Assembly: GCF_003467125.1 (NCBI RefSeq)
Contig: NZ_QSFA01000010.1
Coordinates: 1 to 64,000, forward strand
Source of the DNA: Megasphaera sp. AM44-1BH
GTDB lineage: Bacteria; Bacillota; Negativicutes; Veillonellales; Megasphaeraceae
Direction of reading: 5' to 3'
DNA length: 64,000 nucleotides
Of this stretch, positions 48,488 through 58,137 are shown piece by piece; the first letter of the stretch is position 1; each line of letters opens with the position of its first letter. The translations under genes and the position numbers were made by a program. The notes under the pieces are model-generated. The model made no database searches and was not told the DNA's origin. It worked only from the letters and a program-made list of their open reading frames with translations.

Positions 48488-48967
48488 TTATAAGTGGTAC
48501 GGTTCATGGCGGGCGATTTTGATAGCCCGGTATATCTGTTCCACCAGAATGAGGCGGATCATCTGATGGGTCAGGGTAATGCGCCCGAAGGATATGCGTT
48601 CATCAGCACGGCGGCGCAGGGACTCAGAAAGGCCGAAGGGGCCGCCGATGATGAAGGTCAGTTCACTCGTACCGTAGAGGGCCAGGTCGGAGAATCGCTG
48701 TGATAATTCTTCCGAGGAAATGAGTTTCCCAGCTACATCGAGAACGAACAAATGGGAACCGGGATGCACATGAGAAAGCATCTTCTCCCCTTCCTTTTCC
48801 AGTACCTGCTCTTTCTGGGCCGGTGAAGGGTGGTCGGGCATTTTTTCTTCCGGAAGGACCGTCAGTTCCACCTGTCCGTACGGACGCAGGCGTTTCAGAA
48901 ATTCCTGAATGCCCGCCGTGAGATAGGCCTCTTTGATTTTACCCGTCGCTATGATGTGGTATTTCAT
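48488..48967 (-). CDS. rlmH: 23S rRNA (pseudouridine-1915 N3)-methyltransferase
   Basis: 159 residues of the SPOUT family. It starts YHIIATGKIKEAYL, has FVLDVAGKLISSEELSQRF, the knot segment FIIGGPFGLSESLRRRAD (about 104-121) and ends RAIKIARHEPYHL, as in RlmH. It methylates pseudouridine 1915 in helix 69 on 70S ribosomes. The start overlaps the htrA stop by 4 bp. Confidence 0.95.
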   Translation of the reverse strand: MKYHIIATGKIKEAYLTAGIQEFLKRLRPYGQVELTVLPEEKMPDHPSPAQKEQVLEKEGEKMLSHVHPGSHLFVLDVAGKLISSEELSQRFSDLALYGTSELTFIIGGPFGLSESLRRRADERISFGRITLTHQMIRLILVEQIYRAIKIARHEPYHL

Positions 48968-50076
48968 TGGTTATCCTCTTCATCGGCTGGTGCTTCCTGA
49001 AGGACGACATTGGCGCTCTGGCTTGAGCCATTGCGGTTGAAGGTGACCGTTACGGTATCGCCGGGTCTGGCCTTGGAGAGGGCATCCTGCAGATCCGTAA
49101 AAGCTTCAATCGTCGTATCGCCGACCTGGGTAATGACATCGCCATGACGCAGGCCTGCCTGGTCGAGGGGACCGCCGGCAATGACCTTGTACACGTAGAC
49201 GCCGCTCACATCGAGCTTCATGCCAAAGCGGGCAGCCATCTTCTTATCGAGACCGTAGAAGCCGAGATAGGGGCGGGAAACTTTACCGTTCTTGATGAGC
49301 GATTCCAGGATGGGCCGGGCCGTATTGATAGGAATGGCAAATCCCAGGCCTTCTACGCCTTCCTTGGAAATCTTGGCACTGTTGATACCGATGACCTTGC
49401 CGTCGGCATCGACGAGAGCGCCGCCGGAGTTGCCGGGATTGATAGCCGCATCAGTCTGGATCAGTTTCATCCCTTCCCCTTCCACACCGATGGTCCGGTT
49501 GAGAGAACTGATGACGCCGGCCGTTACGGTTCCCTGGAATTCCAGCCCCAGGGGATTGCCGATGGCGATGGCCGTTTCACCGACCTGCAAAGAATCACTG
49601 TCACCAAATTCGGCAACGGGCAGGTTTTCTACATTGATTTTGACGACGGCCAAATCCGTCTTTTCATCGCGGCCGACGACAGTACCTTCTGTACTTTGTC
49701 CATCGGCCAGAGAAACGATGACCGTTTTCGCCGTCCCGACGACGTGGTTGTTCGTCGCAATATATCCCGATTTATCGAAGATGATGCCGGACCCGACGCC
49801 TTCGCCGACGAGGACTTTACGGTTGAAAATATCCCGGTTATATACTTTAGTCGTAATCCCGACGACAGCGGGGCCCACCTTTTTGGCGGCCTGTACGACA
49901 GCCGTATTGCGGGCGTCGGATATAGCTTCACTCTTCGCCGGTTCCTGCAGCTGGTTCAGATTGCCCGAATAGGTCTGGCCGCCAAAAAAGGTTTCATGGA
50001 TTTTGAAGCCACCGGCAATACCGGCGCCAATCAGGAGAACAGCTACCAGCGCTGTCAGCCATTTTTTTCGTGTCAT
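48964..50076 (-). CDS. htrA: S1C-family serine protease (HtrA/DegP-like)
   Basis: 370 residues. An N-terminal membrane anchor (about 7-24) is followed by a trypsin-like domain with His in ATNNHVVG (about 107-114), Asp in KTDLAVVK (about 142) and Ser in NPGNSGGAL (about 215-223), then one PDZ domain (about 270-360). It would degrade or refold damaged envelope proteins. It follows walJ as in Firmicute walRK-associated clusters, though walRK is absent here. Confidence 0.93.
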   Translation of the reverse strand: MTRKKWLTALVAVLLIGAGIAGGFKIHETFFGGQTYSGNLNQLQEPAKSEAISDARNTAVVQAAKKVGPAVVGITTKVYNRDIFNRKVLVGEGVGSGIIFDKSGYIATNNHVVGTAKTVIVSLADGQSTEGTVVGRDEKTDLAVVKINVENLPVAEFGDSDSLQVGETAIAIGNPLGLEFQGTVTAGVISSLNRTIGVEGEGMKLIQTDAAINPGNSGGALVDADGKVIGINSAKISKEGVEGLGFAIPINTARPILESLIKNGKVSRPYLGFYGLDKKMAARFGMKLDVSGVYVYKVIAGGPLDQAGLRHGDVITQVGDTTIEAFTDLQDALSKARPGDTVTVTFNRNGSSQSANVVLQEAPADEEDNQ

Positions 50077-51065
50077 TATAAAGTACCTCCGTTCAAAAAG
50101 CGCACGGATCCCGTCGCTGAGGCGAGGCGCAATAAAATATCCTGCCCGATGACCAGTCCATGGCTGGTAAGGACGTCGCGCATAGTCTGCACCGTAAGCG
50201 CCGGCGTATTATTATGTTCACTGCGATGGGCCAGAAGGACTTTGATCATGCCCCGCCGCGGCAGGGAGCTGAGAAATCCCGCTGCCGTCTTGTTGGACAG
50301 ATGACCCAGATTACCCAGTATGCGTTGCTGCAAGGCATAGGGATAGGGGCCGTTGCGCAGCATCGTCTCATCGTGATTGGACTCGAGAATGAGGATATCC
50401 GACCAGGAAGCGGCCGTCATGACATCGGGTGTAATACAACCCAGGTCCGTCGCCAGGGTAATCTTGCAGTCACCGTGATACAGGGAATAGCCCACAGACC
50501 GGGCCGCATCATGGCTGGTCGCAAAGGGAACAATCTGCATCTCGCCGAGAGACAGGCGGCGCGGCAGGCGGACAAAGCGGTCCATAAAAGGGAGAATTTT
50601 ATTACCTATGGCCTGCCATGTCTCCTGTGTCGTATAGACGGGCATATGGGTCCGTTTCAGCAGGACAGGCAGACCGCTCACATGGTCTGTGTGTTCATGA
50701 GTAATGAGGACGGCATCGAGGTCAGATAAGGCATAGCCAAACCGGCGCAGTCCCTTTTCGATGCGCCGGCAGCTGATGCCGGCATCGATGAGCACACAGG
50801 TCCGGCCACAGCGGATAAAAGCAGCATTGCCGCTGCTGCCGCTGGCCAGGAGGCTGACCAGGCAGTCTCCCTTGTGGCTGATGGTCTGACTTTTCAGGAA
50901 ATCGCCGGTCCTGCCGGCACCGGATTCCATCGCCGGCTGGCCGAAATCAGGCACCAGGGACGAGTAATTTTCCGTTTCCTCTCTGGAATCCTCCCCGGCA
51001 GCAATACGGCGCGCCCTTCCGATGGACTGGGCCAGTTGTGCCAGCCGGATTTCACTTTCCGTCAT
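50076..51065 (-). CDS. walJ: MBL-fold metallohydrolase (WalJ/YycJ-like)
   Basis: About 329 residues from MTESEIRLAQ, preceded by GGGAGAA. The beta-lactamase-fold domain begins at about residue 68 (LVSLLASGSSGNAAFI), with the metal motif THEHTDHVSG (about 121-130), TSHDAARSVGY, and LAHRSEHNN near the end. The YycJ family is a 5'-3' DNA exonuclease linked to mismatch repair in some Firmicutes. The ~65-residue polar N-terminal extension is longer than usual. It overlaps deoC by 14 bp and abuts htrA. Confidence 0.9.
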   Translation of the reverse strand: MTESEIRLAQLAQSIGRARRIAAGEDSREETENYSSLVPDFGQPAMESGAGRTGDFLKSQTISHKGDCLVSLLASGSSGNAAFIRCGRTCVLIDAGISCRRIEKGLRRFGYALSDLDAVLITHEHTDHVSGLPVLLKRTHMPVYTTQETWQAIGNKILPFMDRFVRLPRRLSLGEMQIVPFATSHDAARSVGYSLYHGDCKITLATDLGCITPDVMTAASWSDILILESNHDETMLRNGPYPYALQQRILGNLGHLSNKTAAGFLSSLPRRGMIKVLLAHRSEHNNTPALTVQTMRDVLTSHGLVIGQDILLRLASATGSVRFLNGGTL

Positions 51066-51711
51066 AGAGTTCTCCCTGTACGATGGCAATGCCGGCACTG
51101 GCACCGAGGCGGTCGGCACCGGCTTCTACGAGCTGCCGTGCCGAAGCATAATCGTGGATGCCGCCCGACGCCTTTATTTTGGCATTGCCGTCTACGGCCT
51201 GTTTCATGAGGGCCACATCGTGGACGGTCGCACCGCCATGGCCGAAGCCCGTCGAAGTCTTGACATAGGCTGCACCGGCTTCGACCGCCACCTGGCAGGC
51301 CTTTACCTTTTCTTCATCTGTGAGGAGCCCTGTTTCCAGGATCACCTTGACAGGACGGCTGGCTGCGCTCAGCACGACGAGGCGGATATCCTGATAAACA
51401 TATTCCCAGTCGGCGGCTTTGGCCCGACCGATAGCCAGGACCATATCGATTTCATCGGCCCCGCTTGAAACGGCTTCGGCTGTTTCCATAGCCTTTGCCT
51501 TGCTGGCCATGGCCCCCAGAGGAAAGCCGACGACCGATGTCACCAGGCAGGATGTCCCGGCCAGTTCCTGTTTTGCCAGTTCTACGTAAGACGAATTGAC
51601 ACAGACGGCGGCAAATCCGTACGTGCGGGCTTCCTGGCAAAGCTTGCGGATATCTTCAGGAGTCGCTTCGGGTTTTAAATTCGTGTGTTCAATACAGGCT
51701 GCAATAGACAT
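51052..51711 (-). CDS. deoC: Deoxyribose-phosphate aldolase
   Basis: About 219 residues from MSIAACIEHTNLKPEAT, preceded by AAAGGAGGG. The Schiff-base lysine is in AYVKTSTGFG (about 147-156), with the proton-relay lysine in KIKASGGI (about 175-182). It cleaves 2-deoxyribose 5-phosphate into acetaldehyde and glyceraldehyde 3-phosphate. It heads the deoC-walJ-htrA-rlmH operon rather than sitting with other nucleoside-salvage genes. Confidence 0.95.
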   Translation of the reverse strand: MSIAACIEHTNLKPEATPEDIRKLCQEARTYGFAAVCVNSSYVELAKQELAGTSCLVTSVVGFPLGAMASKAKAMETAEAVSSGADEIDMVLAIGRAKAADWEYVYQDIRLVVLSAASRPVKVILETGLLTDEEKVKACQVAVEAGAAYVKTSTGFGHGGATVHDVALMKQAVDGNAKIKASGGIHDYASARQLVEAGADRLGASAGIAIVQGELYDGK

Positions 51712-51763
51712 GACATGCCCTCCTTTAAACGCACCAGTAAAAATGTAAATCCTGTGATTTTTA

Positions 51764-51769
51764 ATTATA
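51764..51769 (-). promoter_or_regulatory. Extended -10 of the deoC operon promoter
   Basis: Minus strand TGTTATAAT with -10 TATAAT (51764-51769); the -35 is poor, as expected for an extended -10 promoter. The leader is about 45 nt. Confidence 0.5.
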
Positions 51770-51817
51770 ACACAAAACAGGAAAAGTTCCATACCAAAAA
51801 AACAGGAAAAAGAGCAG

Positions 51818-51855
51818 AAAAAAACACCATACGGAGCGAATCTCGTACGGTGTTC
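51818..51855 (-). terminator. Terminator of tRNA-Ile
   Basis: Stem AACACCGTAC / GTATGGTGTT followed by TTTTTT on the minus strand, directly after the tRNA. Confidence 0.8.
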
Positions 51856-51859
51856 TTTG

Positions 51860-51936
<77 letters not shown>

Positions 51937-51955
51937 ATGTCCTAGCGACTTCCTT

Positions 51956-51983
51956 AGTATATCACACAAAGACATCTTGTCAA
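51956..51983 (-). promoter_or_regulatory. Promoter of tRNA-Ile
   Basis: Minus strand: -35 TTGACA (51978-51983), 16-bp spacer, -10 TATACT (51956-51961). Confidence 0.75.
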
Positions 51984-52070
51984 GAAATTTTTCTATCCAT
52001 TATGCGCCCTGTATGGTACAATGATAGTTATTGACATATATATAAATATTATCATAAAGAAGGGATTTTC

Positions 52071-53246
52071 ATGAAAAAGCTCGATCCCCATGTCTATCTG
52101 TTTACTATGGGGCATTTCTCGGTAGACTGGGCCCAGGGCGGCATCCCGGCCCTGCTTCCCTATTTCATCACAGCCTGCCAGCTCAATTACCAGCAGGCTG
52201 CCGGCATTATTTTTGCCAACATTCTCCTGTCGTCGGTAACACAGCCACTCATCGGATACTACTCCGACCGGATTTCCAAGCCCTGGCTGGTCCCTCTCGG
52301 ATCGGTCCTTTGCGGCATGTCCCTGACGGCACTGGCCTTTACGACCAATTACTGGGTCATCTTGTTCTGTTCCATGATGAGCGGCCTCGGTGGCAGCCTG
52401 TTCCATCCCGAAGCAGCCCGCATGGTCAACCGCATCGCCGGCCCGCTCAAAGGACAGGCTCTGGGCAGCTTTTCCGTCGGCGGCAATGCCGGTTTTGCCA
52501 TCGGCCCCATGGTAGCCGGCTTCAGTGCCTATACCTTTGACATCCACGGTCTGGTCCTCTATGGCATAGTCAATCTGATCATCGCCGCCGTCCTCTATCA
52601 CGCTATGCCCACGGTGCTCACCATGGCCGCTGCCGCCGATAAAGCTGAAGCCAAAGCCCATCCGGGAGCTTCCCATGAAAACGACTGGAAAGCCTTCAGC
52701 AAACTGACTGTCGTCATATTCGCCCGTTCCATCGGATTTACGCTCTGCAACACCTTCATCCCCATCTACTGGATTACCGTACTGGGGGCCACGCCTTCTA
52801 CGGGAAGCATGGCCCTGTCCATCCTGTTTTCCATGGGCGTCGTCATTACCTTCCTCGGCGGTATCATGGCCGACCGCTTCGGTTTCATCCGGGTCATGCG
52901 CGGTTCTTTCCTCATCATGGTCCCGGCCATGTTCCTCCTGGTCAACAGCTCCCAGCTCTGGCTGGCTACGCTGCTCCTGCTGCCCGTCGCCTTTTCCCTC
53001 TTTGCTCCGTACAGTCCCATCGTCGTCCTGGGCCAGACCTACCTGGGCAAAAACGTTGGCTTTGCTTCCGGCGTCACACTGGGCCTGAGCACGACTGTAG
53101 GCGGCCTGCTCTCCCCCGTCGTAGGCTGGGGAGCCGACCTCTGGGGCGTCCAGACAGCACTGCAGATACTCTGGATTTGTGCCGCCATCGGCTGCATCTT
53201 CACCTTCCTCGTTCCTGTTCCCAGAGCATGGAAAGAGAAAGCGTGA
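52071..53246 (+). CDS. MFS transporter (fosmidomycin-resistance Fsr-like)
   Basis: 391 residues with about 12 membrane segments. The first-half signature GHFSVDWAQGGIPALLPYF and the GSLFHPEAARMVN segment (about 106-118) are typical of the Fsr branch of the major facilitator superfamily, which exports fosmidomycin and related compounds. The real substrate is unknown. AAGAAGGG precedes the ATG. It has plus orientation, flanked by tRNA-Ile (divergent) and secF (convergent). Confidence 0.87.
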   Translation: MKKLDPHVYLFTMGHFSVDWAQGGIPALLPYFITACQLNYQQAAGIIFANILLSSVTQPLIGYYSDRISKPWLVPLGSVLCGMSLTALAFTTNYWVILFCSMMSGLGGSLFHPEAARMVNRIAGPLKGQALGSFSVGGNAGFAIGPMVAGFSAYTFDIHGLVLYGIVNLIIAAVLYHAMPTVLTMAAAADKAEAKAHPGASHENDWKAFSKLTVVIFARSIGFTLCNTFIPIYWITVLGATPSTGSMALSILFSMGVVITFLGGIMADRFGFIRVMRGSFLIMVPAMFLLVNSSQLWLATLLLLPVAFSLFAPYSPIVVLGQTYLGKNVGFASGVTLGLSTTVGGLLSPVVGWGADLWGVQTALQILWICAAIGCIFTFLVPVPRAWKEKA

Positions 53247-53304
53247 GGCTGGTGGTTAGTGGTTAGTGGCTGGCGGCTGGCAATTTGATGTTTGATGTTT
53301 GATG
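53247..53304. repeat. Heptanucleotide repeat tract after the MFS gene
   Basis: Successive 7-nt units: GGTTAGT twice, GGCTGGC twice, then TTTGATG three times. Similar heptamers (ACAAACT units) lie beyond the terminator at 53346-53393 and at 38183-38229. Confidence 0.6.
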
Positions 53305-53305
53305 T

Positions 53306-53344
53306 AAAAAAAACAGCTTGTCTCTAGACAAGCCGTTTTTTTTT
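53306..53344. terminator. Bidirectional terminator between the MFS gene and secF
   Basis: Stem AACAGCTTGTC / GACAAGCCGTT with loop TCTA and long T/A runs on both sides. Confidence 0.9.
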
Positions 53345-53404
53345 ATGCATTTCTGCAAACTATATTTCTACAAACTACAAACTATGTTTTTCCTAACTAC
53401 GCTC

Positions 53405-54337
53405 TTACGCCGGTTCTTCTTCCGCTTCATCATGGCTGACAGCCTTCGGGCCGCGGCGGTTGCTCGTGTGGTTCTTCCAGACAACCCACAGCGATGTATC
53501 GACGCAGATAGAGCTGTAGGCCCCACTGATGAAGCCGATGAGCATGACGAGGGAGAAATTCTTTGTCGATTCCCCGCCGAAGAAATGGAGAGCACCGCAG
53601 GCAAAGAGTACCGTCGTCAGAGTGTAGATACTGCGGTGGATACTCTGGGCTATGCTATCATAGGCCAGCTTTTCATACGTGTCGGTACGGCGGTGAGTCC
53701 GCGTATTTTCACGGACACGGTCGAAGATGACGACCGCTTCGTTCATGGAATAGCCGACGACGGTCAGGATAGCGGCCAGGAAGGTCGCATCGATTTCCAG
53801 ATGGAAGAAGGAGAAAAAGCCCAGTACCATGATCAAGTCATGGAGAATGGAAACCAGCGCGGAAATAGCGATTTTGTATTCGAACCGCAGGGTAATATAC
53901 GCTGCCAGAGCGATAAATGCTACAGCCAGGCTCATAATCGCATTCTTCGTGACTTCCGAGCCGATGACAGCCCCGACGGATTCGGTCCGCTTCACTTCTG
54001 CCCCGCCCAGTTTGCTGCTGAGCTGGTCGGCAATCGCCTTGCTTTCATCAGACGACAGGTTGCGCATGCGGATCATGACATCCTGGGACGAATCCTGGTC
54101 GCTGACGCCGGAAAGCTGGATGACGCTGTTTTCCAGATCCATATTGGACTGGTCCACGACGTCACGCACCTGGGCGACGGTGACGGGCTGATTGAACTGC
54201 ATGTCCAGAATCGTGCCACCTGTATAGTCAATCCCAAAGTTGAATCCATTGATGAAAATGGAAATGACACTGAAAATGACCAGCACGGACGACAGGGTGA
54301 ACCACCATTTTTTATGAGCTACAATGTTGAATCTCAT
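53405..54337 (-). CDS. secF: Protein translocase subunit SecF
   Basis: 310 residues. TM1 (about 12-30) is followed by GIDYTGGTILDMQF (about 37-50) and a periplasmic loop, then five C-terminal membrane segments with SILHDLIMVLGFF, TVVGYSMNEAVVIFDRVREN (about 190-210) and the SGAYSSICVDTSLWVVWK end. With SecD it uses the proton motive force to complete protein export. It overlaps secD by 4 bp. Confidence 0.95.
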   Translation of the reverse strand: MRFNIVAHKKWWFTLSSVLVIFSVISIFINGFNFGIDYTGGTILDMQFNQPVTVAQVRDVVDQSNMDLENSVIQLSGVSDQDSSQDVMIRMRNLSSDESKAIADQLSSKLGGAEVKRTESVGAVIGSEVTKNAIMSLAVAFIALAAYITLRFEYKIAISALVSILHDLIMVLGFFSFFHLEIDATFLAAILTVVGYSMNEAVVIFDRVRENTRTHRRTDTYEKLAYDSIAQSIHRSIYTLTTVLFACGALHFFGGESTKNFSLVMLIGFISGAYSSICVDTSLWVVWKNHTSNRRGPKAVSHDEAEEEPA

Positions 54338-55584
54338 TTGTGTCCCCCCTTATTCTTCATATGTTCCGGTACCTTGCGGTTCAGCCCGTAGAACCAGGGA
54401 TTGGTAATGAGCCCCGTATTGATGAACCACGTCAGGAGCGAACGGCTGACGATGATGGCCGTAAACATGCTGACGATAATCCCCAGTGCCAGGTTGACAG
54501 CAAAGCCTTTTACGGTGCCGCTGCCCATGACGATGAGGACGATAGCCGCAATCATGACCGATACGTTGGCATCGAGAATCGTGTTGAACGCCCGTTTAAA
54601 GCCGGCCTCCATGGAGGTCCTGAGACTCTTGCCGATGAGCACTTCTTCCTTAAATCGTTCAAAAATAAGGATATTTGCATCGACGGCAAAGCCCATGGAC
54701 AGGATGACCCCGGCGATGCCCGGCAGGGTCAGAGTAGCATCGAGATATTTCAGGATGGACAACAGGATGAGGACGTAGACCAGTAAAGCGATATTGGCTA
54801 CTACACCGGACATCCGGTAGATGATGATCAGGAAAATCATGATGAGCACGATGCCGATGGCAAAGGCTTTTTCCGATTTCACTTTGGAGTCCTGGCCCAG
54901 GCTCGGCCCGATGGTACGGACTTCCATGACCTGGAGCTTGACTGGCAGTGCACCGGAACGGAGCAGGATGGCCAGGTTCTTGGCATCTTCCAGCGTCTTG
55001 CTGCCGGTGATGACTGCCTTGCCACCTGTAATCGGTTCATTGACGACCGGTTCCGTAAGAGGTGCCCCATCGAGGTAAATGCCGATTTTGCGGCCTACGT
55101 TGGATGCCGTGAGGTCAGCAAATTTCTTGGCCCCTTCGTCGGTAAATTCAATGGCTACGACGTTCTTCTTGCCCTGGTCGATCTGTTCTTTGGCGGTCTT
55201 CAGATCATTCCCGGTCATGCGCGTCGTGCCCGATTCGTCTTTAAATTCCAGGACAGCCGTCTTGCCAATGGTTTCAATCGCCTTTTCCGGGTTCTTTTCC
55301 CCAGGCAGTTCGACGATGATACGCCGTGCCCCTTCTTTCTGGACAATCGGTTCGGTCAGACCCATTTCATTGATACGCCGTTCGACAATGGAAACAGCCC
55401 GGTTCAGTGAGTCATCTGTAACCGGTGCTTCCGGTGTATCGACGGCTTCCAGTACGATATGGGTGCCACCCTGCAAATCCAGCCCCTGCTTGATGGAATT
55501 GGCCAGAGGATAGATAAAGGTGACAAATGCTGCCAGGATAATGATGACGGCAGCGAAAAACTTAATCATATTGCGGGTCCGCAA
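54334..55584 (-). CDS. secD: Protein translocase subunit SecD
   Basis: 416 residues. TM1, then QGLDLQGGTHIVLEAVD (about 33-49), the P1 periplasmic domain, and the five-helix end with AGVILSMGFAVDANILIFERFKEE-type motif (about 290-315, seen as GFAVDANILIFERFKEE). It partners SecF and YajC. The length, without a large extra domain, is usual for Firmicutes. Confidence 0.95.
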   Translation of the reverse strand: MRTRNMIKFFAAVIIILAAFVTFIYPLANSIKQGLDLQGGTHIVLEAVDTPEAPVTDDSLNRAVSIVERRINEMGLTEPIVQKEGARRIIVELPGEKNPEKAIETIGKTAVLEFKDESGTTRMTGNDLKTAKEQIDQGKKNVVAIEFTDEGAKKFADLTASNVGRKIGIYLDGAPLTEPVVNEPITGGKAVITGSKTLEDAKNLAILLRSGALPVKLQVMEVRTIGPSLGQDSKVKSEKAFAIGIVLIMIFLIIIYRMSGVVANIALLVYVLILLSILKYLDATLTLPGIAGVILSMGFAVDANILIFERFKEEVLIGKSLRTSMEAGFKRAFNTILDANVSVMIAAIVLIVMGSGTVKGFAVNLALGIIVSMFTAIIVSRSLLTWFINTGLITNPWFYGLNRKVPEHMKNKGGHK

Positions 55585-55599
55585 GAGAAGTCCCTCCCC

Positions 55600-55926
55600 T
55601 TAGTCTTCTTCGTCGCCGGCAATCGCGCTGATGGATTCTTTCTTCAGCTTGATTTCCACTTTATCGGCAATGCGGATGCGGACATAGTCGTCTTTGATAT
55701 CCGTAATTACGCCATAGAGGCCGCCAACGGTAACAATTTTGGTGTTTTTCTTCAGATTGGAAAACATTTCCTGACGCCGTTTCTGCTGACGCTTCTGCGG
55801 ACGATACAAGATAAAGTAGAATAAGATGACCATAAAGAGCAGCGGCCACATCTGACCGAGGTCACCTAAAAAACCCAGATTGTCATAGTTAGTCAGGCCA
55901 TTAAAAAAATTAGCAATAGAATCCAC
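55600..55926 (-). CDS. yajC: Preprotein translocase subunit YajC
   Basis: 108 residues with one membrane helix (about 24-43) followed by FYFILYRPQKRQQKRRQEM (about 36-54) and GGLYGVITDIKDDYVRIRIA, both standard for YajC. It is directly upstream of secD, completing the SecDF-YajC set. Confidence 0.93.
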   Translation of the reverse strand: MDSIANFFNGLTNYDNLGFLGDLGQMWPLLFMVILFYFILYRPQKRQQKRRQEMFSNLKKNTKIVTVGGLYGVITDIKDDYVRIRIADKVEIKLKKESISAIAGDEED

Positions 55927-55977
55927 AGTTTTTACCTCCTAGTGAATAAATATAATATATGTACATGATGTGTAGAA

Positions 55978-57084
55978 TTACCCATCTTGATACCGTTTCC
56001 AGAAATTTTCGCGGAATGTGCGGAACGTGCCATCCAATATAGACTGACGCATCTGGCGCATAAAGTCAAGGAGAAAATACAGGTTGTGAATGCTTACCAG
56101 ACGATAGGCCAGGAGTTCTTCCGCCTTGAAGAGATGGCGGATATAGGCGCGCGTATAATTACGGCACGTGTAGCACTGGCAGCCCTCTTCAATGGGATGG
56201 AAATCGTGGGCATAGCGGGCGTTGCGCACGGTCAGGCGTCCCGTATGGGTCATGGCCATGCCGTTGCGGGCGACGCGGGTAGGAAATACGCAGTCGAACA
56301 TATCGACGCCGCGGGCCACCCCTTCGACGAGACAATCCGGCGTGCCGACTCCCATGAGATAGCGGGCTTTTTCCCGGGGCAGGTGCTTCGTCGTATAACC
56401 CAGCACTTCATACATTATATCCTTACTCTCGCCAACACTCAAGCCGCCGATGCCATATCCATCAAAATCCATGTCCACCAGGTCTTCACAGCTCCTGCGG
56501 CGCAGGTCTTCATACATGCCGCCCTGGACGATGCCGAACAATCCCTGGGTATCGCTGTGATGATGGTCGAGACAGCGCTGGGCCCAGCGGCTCGTCCGTT
56601 CTGTCGAAAGCTTCGTGTAATCATAGTCCGAAGGATAGGGGATGCATTCGTCAAAGGCCATGGCGATATCGGAATTGAGGGCCATCTGGATATCCATGGA
56701 CACTTCCGGCGACAGGAATTTCTTCGAGCCGTCGAGGTGGCTGCGGAAGGTTACGCCTTCTTCTTTTATCTTCCGCATCTGCCCCAGGCTGAACACCTGG
56801 AAGCCGCCGCTGTCCGTGAGGATGGCCTGTTTCCAGTTCATGAATTTGTGCAGGCCGCCGGCTTCTTTTATGAGATCTTCGCCGGGACGCAGGAATAAAT
56901 GATAGGTGTTGCTCAGGATGACCTGGGCTCCCATATCGTAAAGTTCTTCCGGCGTCAGCGTCTTGACCGTGGCCTGCGTGCCGACGGGCATGAACATAGG
57001 CGTCTGGAACGTGCCATGGGGAGTCCGCAGGAGACCTGCCCGGGCGCCGTCACATTCAGCCTGCAGTTCGTAGGTAATGACCAT
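55978..57084 (-). CDS. tgt: Queuine/archaeosine tRNA-guanine transglycosylase
   Basis: 368 residues. PVGTQATVKTLTPEEL (about 32-47), TDSGGFQVFSL with the active-site Asp (about 91-101), and the zinc ligands CQCYTCRNYTRAYIRHL (about 306-322) identify bacterial Tgt. It swaps guanine 34 for preQ1 in GUN-anticodon tRNAs. It is 12 nt after queA, the next enzyme in the pathway. Confidence 0.95.
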   Translation of the reverse strand: MVITYELQAECDGARAGLLRTPHGTFQTPMFMPVGTQATVKTLTPEELYDMGAQVILSNTYHLFLRPGEDLIKEAGGLHKFMNWKQAILTDSGGFQVFSLGQMRKIKEEGVTFRSHLDGSKKFLSPEVSMDIQMALNSDIAMAFDECIPYPSDYDYTKLSTERTSRWAQRCLDHHHSDTQGLFGIVQGGMYEDLRRRSCEDLVDMDFDGYGIGGLSVGESKDIMYEVLGYTTKHLPREKARYLMGVGTPDCLVEGVARGVDMFDCVFPTRVARNGMAMTHTGRLTVRNARYAHDFHPIEEGCQCYTCRNYTRAYIRHLFKAEELLAYRLVSIHNLYFLLDFMRQMRQSILDGTFRTFRENFWKRYQDG

Positions 57085-57096
57085 AAGGTTCCTCCT

Positions 57097-58116
57097 CTAG
57101 TGAATAAACATGGCATCGCCAAAACTGAAGAAACGGTATTTCTCTTTCACGGCGATTTCATAGGCATGGAGAATCTGTTCCCGCGTCGAAAGGGCACTGA
57201 TGAGCATGAGCAGCGTCGATTCGGGAAGATGGAAATTGGTGACCAGGGCATCGACGATATGGAAGGTGAAGCCGGGATAGATGAAAATATTCGTCCAGCC
57301 CGACCCGGCCTTGAGCTTCCCCGTCGTACCGGCACTTTCCAGGGTGCGGATACTCGTCGTCCCTACGGCAATGATGCGCCGTCCTTCGGCTTTTGCCCGG
57401 TTGATGGCATCGGCCGCTTCGGGGGTAATGCTGTAAAATTCGCTGTGCATCTGATGGTCTTCGATATTTTCTTCTTCCACAGGACGGAATGTACCCAGGC
57501 CGACATGGAGGGTAACAAAGACTTCTTCTACCCCTTTGTCGCGGATTTTCTGCAGCAGTTCATCTGTAAAATGAAGGCCTGCCGTCGGCGCCGCTGCCGA
57601 GCCCCGTTCCCGGGCATAGACTGTCTGGTATTCATTAGGATCTTCCATTTTTTCATGGATATACGGCGGCAGGGGCATTTCACCGATTTTATCGATAATA
57701 TCATCAAATACGCCGTCATAGGTAAAATGGACGACGCGGCCGCCGAAGTCGGTACGGTCCAGGACTTCTGCCTGCAGTCCTCCGGGAAATTCGATGGTCG
57801 TCCCCGGCAGGGCCTTCTTTCCCGGCTTGACCAGCACTTCCCAGCGGTCTTCCCCGACGGGCGTCAGGAGCAGGACTTCGACCTTGCCGCCTGTAGGCAC
57901 CCGTTTTCCATAGAGGCGGGCGGGAATGACTTTGGAGTCGTTGAAAACGAGGACATCGCCGGCTCTGAGTTCATCGACGAGGTCATAAAAATGCTTGTGT
58001 TCCACGGCACCCGTTTTCCGGTCATACAGCATGAGGCGGGCATGATCCCGCGGTTCTGCCGGATGTTGGGCAATCAATTCTTTTGGTAATTCATATGAAA
58101 AATCAGTCAGTTTCAA
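57097..58116 (-). CDS. queA: S-adenosylmethionine:tRNA ribosyltransferase-isomerase
   Basis: 339 residues. FSYELPKELIAQHPAEPRD (about 6-24), PLPPYIHEK and GSAAAPTAGLHFT (about 170-182) are QueA signatures. It adds the epoxycyclopentane precursor ring to preQ1-modified tRNA, following Tgt. No preQ1 riboswitch is seen at this internal operon position. Confidence 0.95.
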   Translation of the reverse strand: MKLTDFSYELPKELIAQHPAEPRDHARLMLYDRKTGAVEHKHFYDLVDELRAGDVLVFNDSKVIPARLYGKRVPTGGKVEVLLLTPVGEDRWEVLVKPGKKALPGTTIEFPGGLQAEVLDRTDFGGRVVHFTYDGVFDDIIDKIGEMPLPPYIHEKMEDPNEYQTVYARERGSAAAPTAGLHFTDELLQKIRDKGVEEVFVTLHVGLGTFRPVEEENIEDHQMHSEFYSITPEAADAINRAKAEGRRIIAVGTTSIRTLESAGTTGKLKAGSGWTNIFIYPGFTFHIVDALVTNFHLPESTLLMLISALSTREQILHAYEIAVKEKYRFFSFGDAMFIH

Positions 58117-58137
58117 AATAATCCTTCCTGTCTTAAA

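Noticed and set aside
57097..58137. preQ1 riboswitch before queA
   Set aside because: queA is internal to the operon with a 21-nt gap, and no suitable structure is present.
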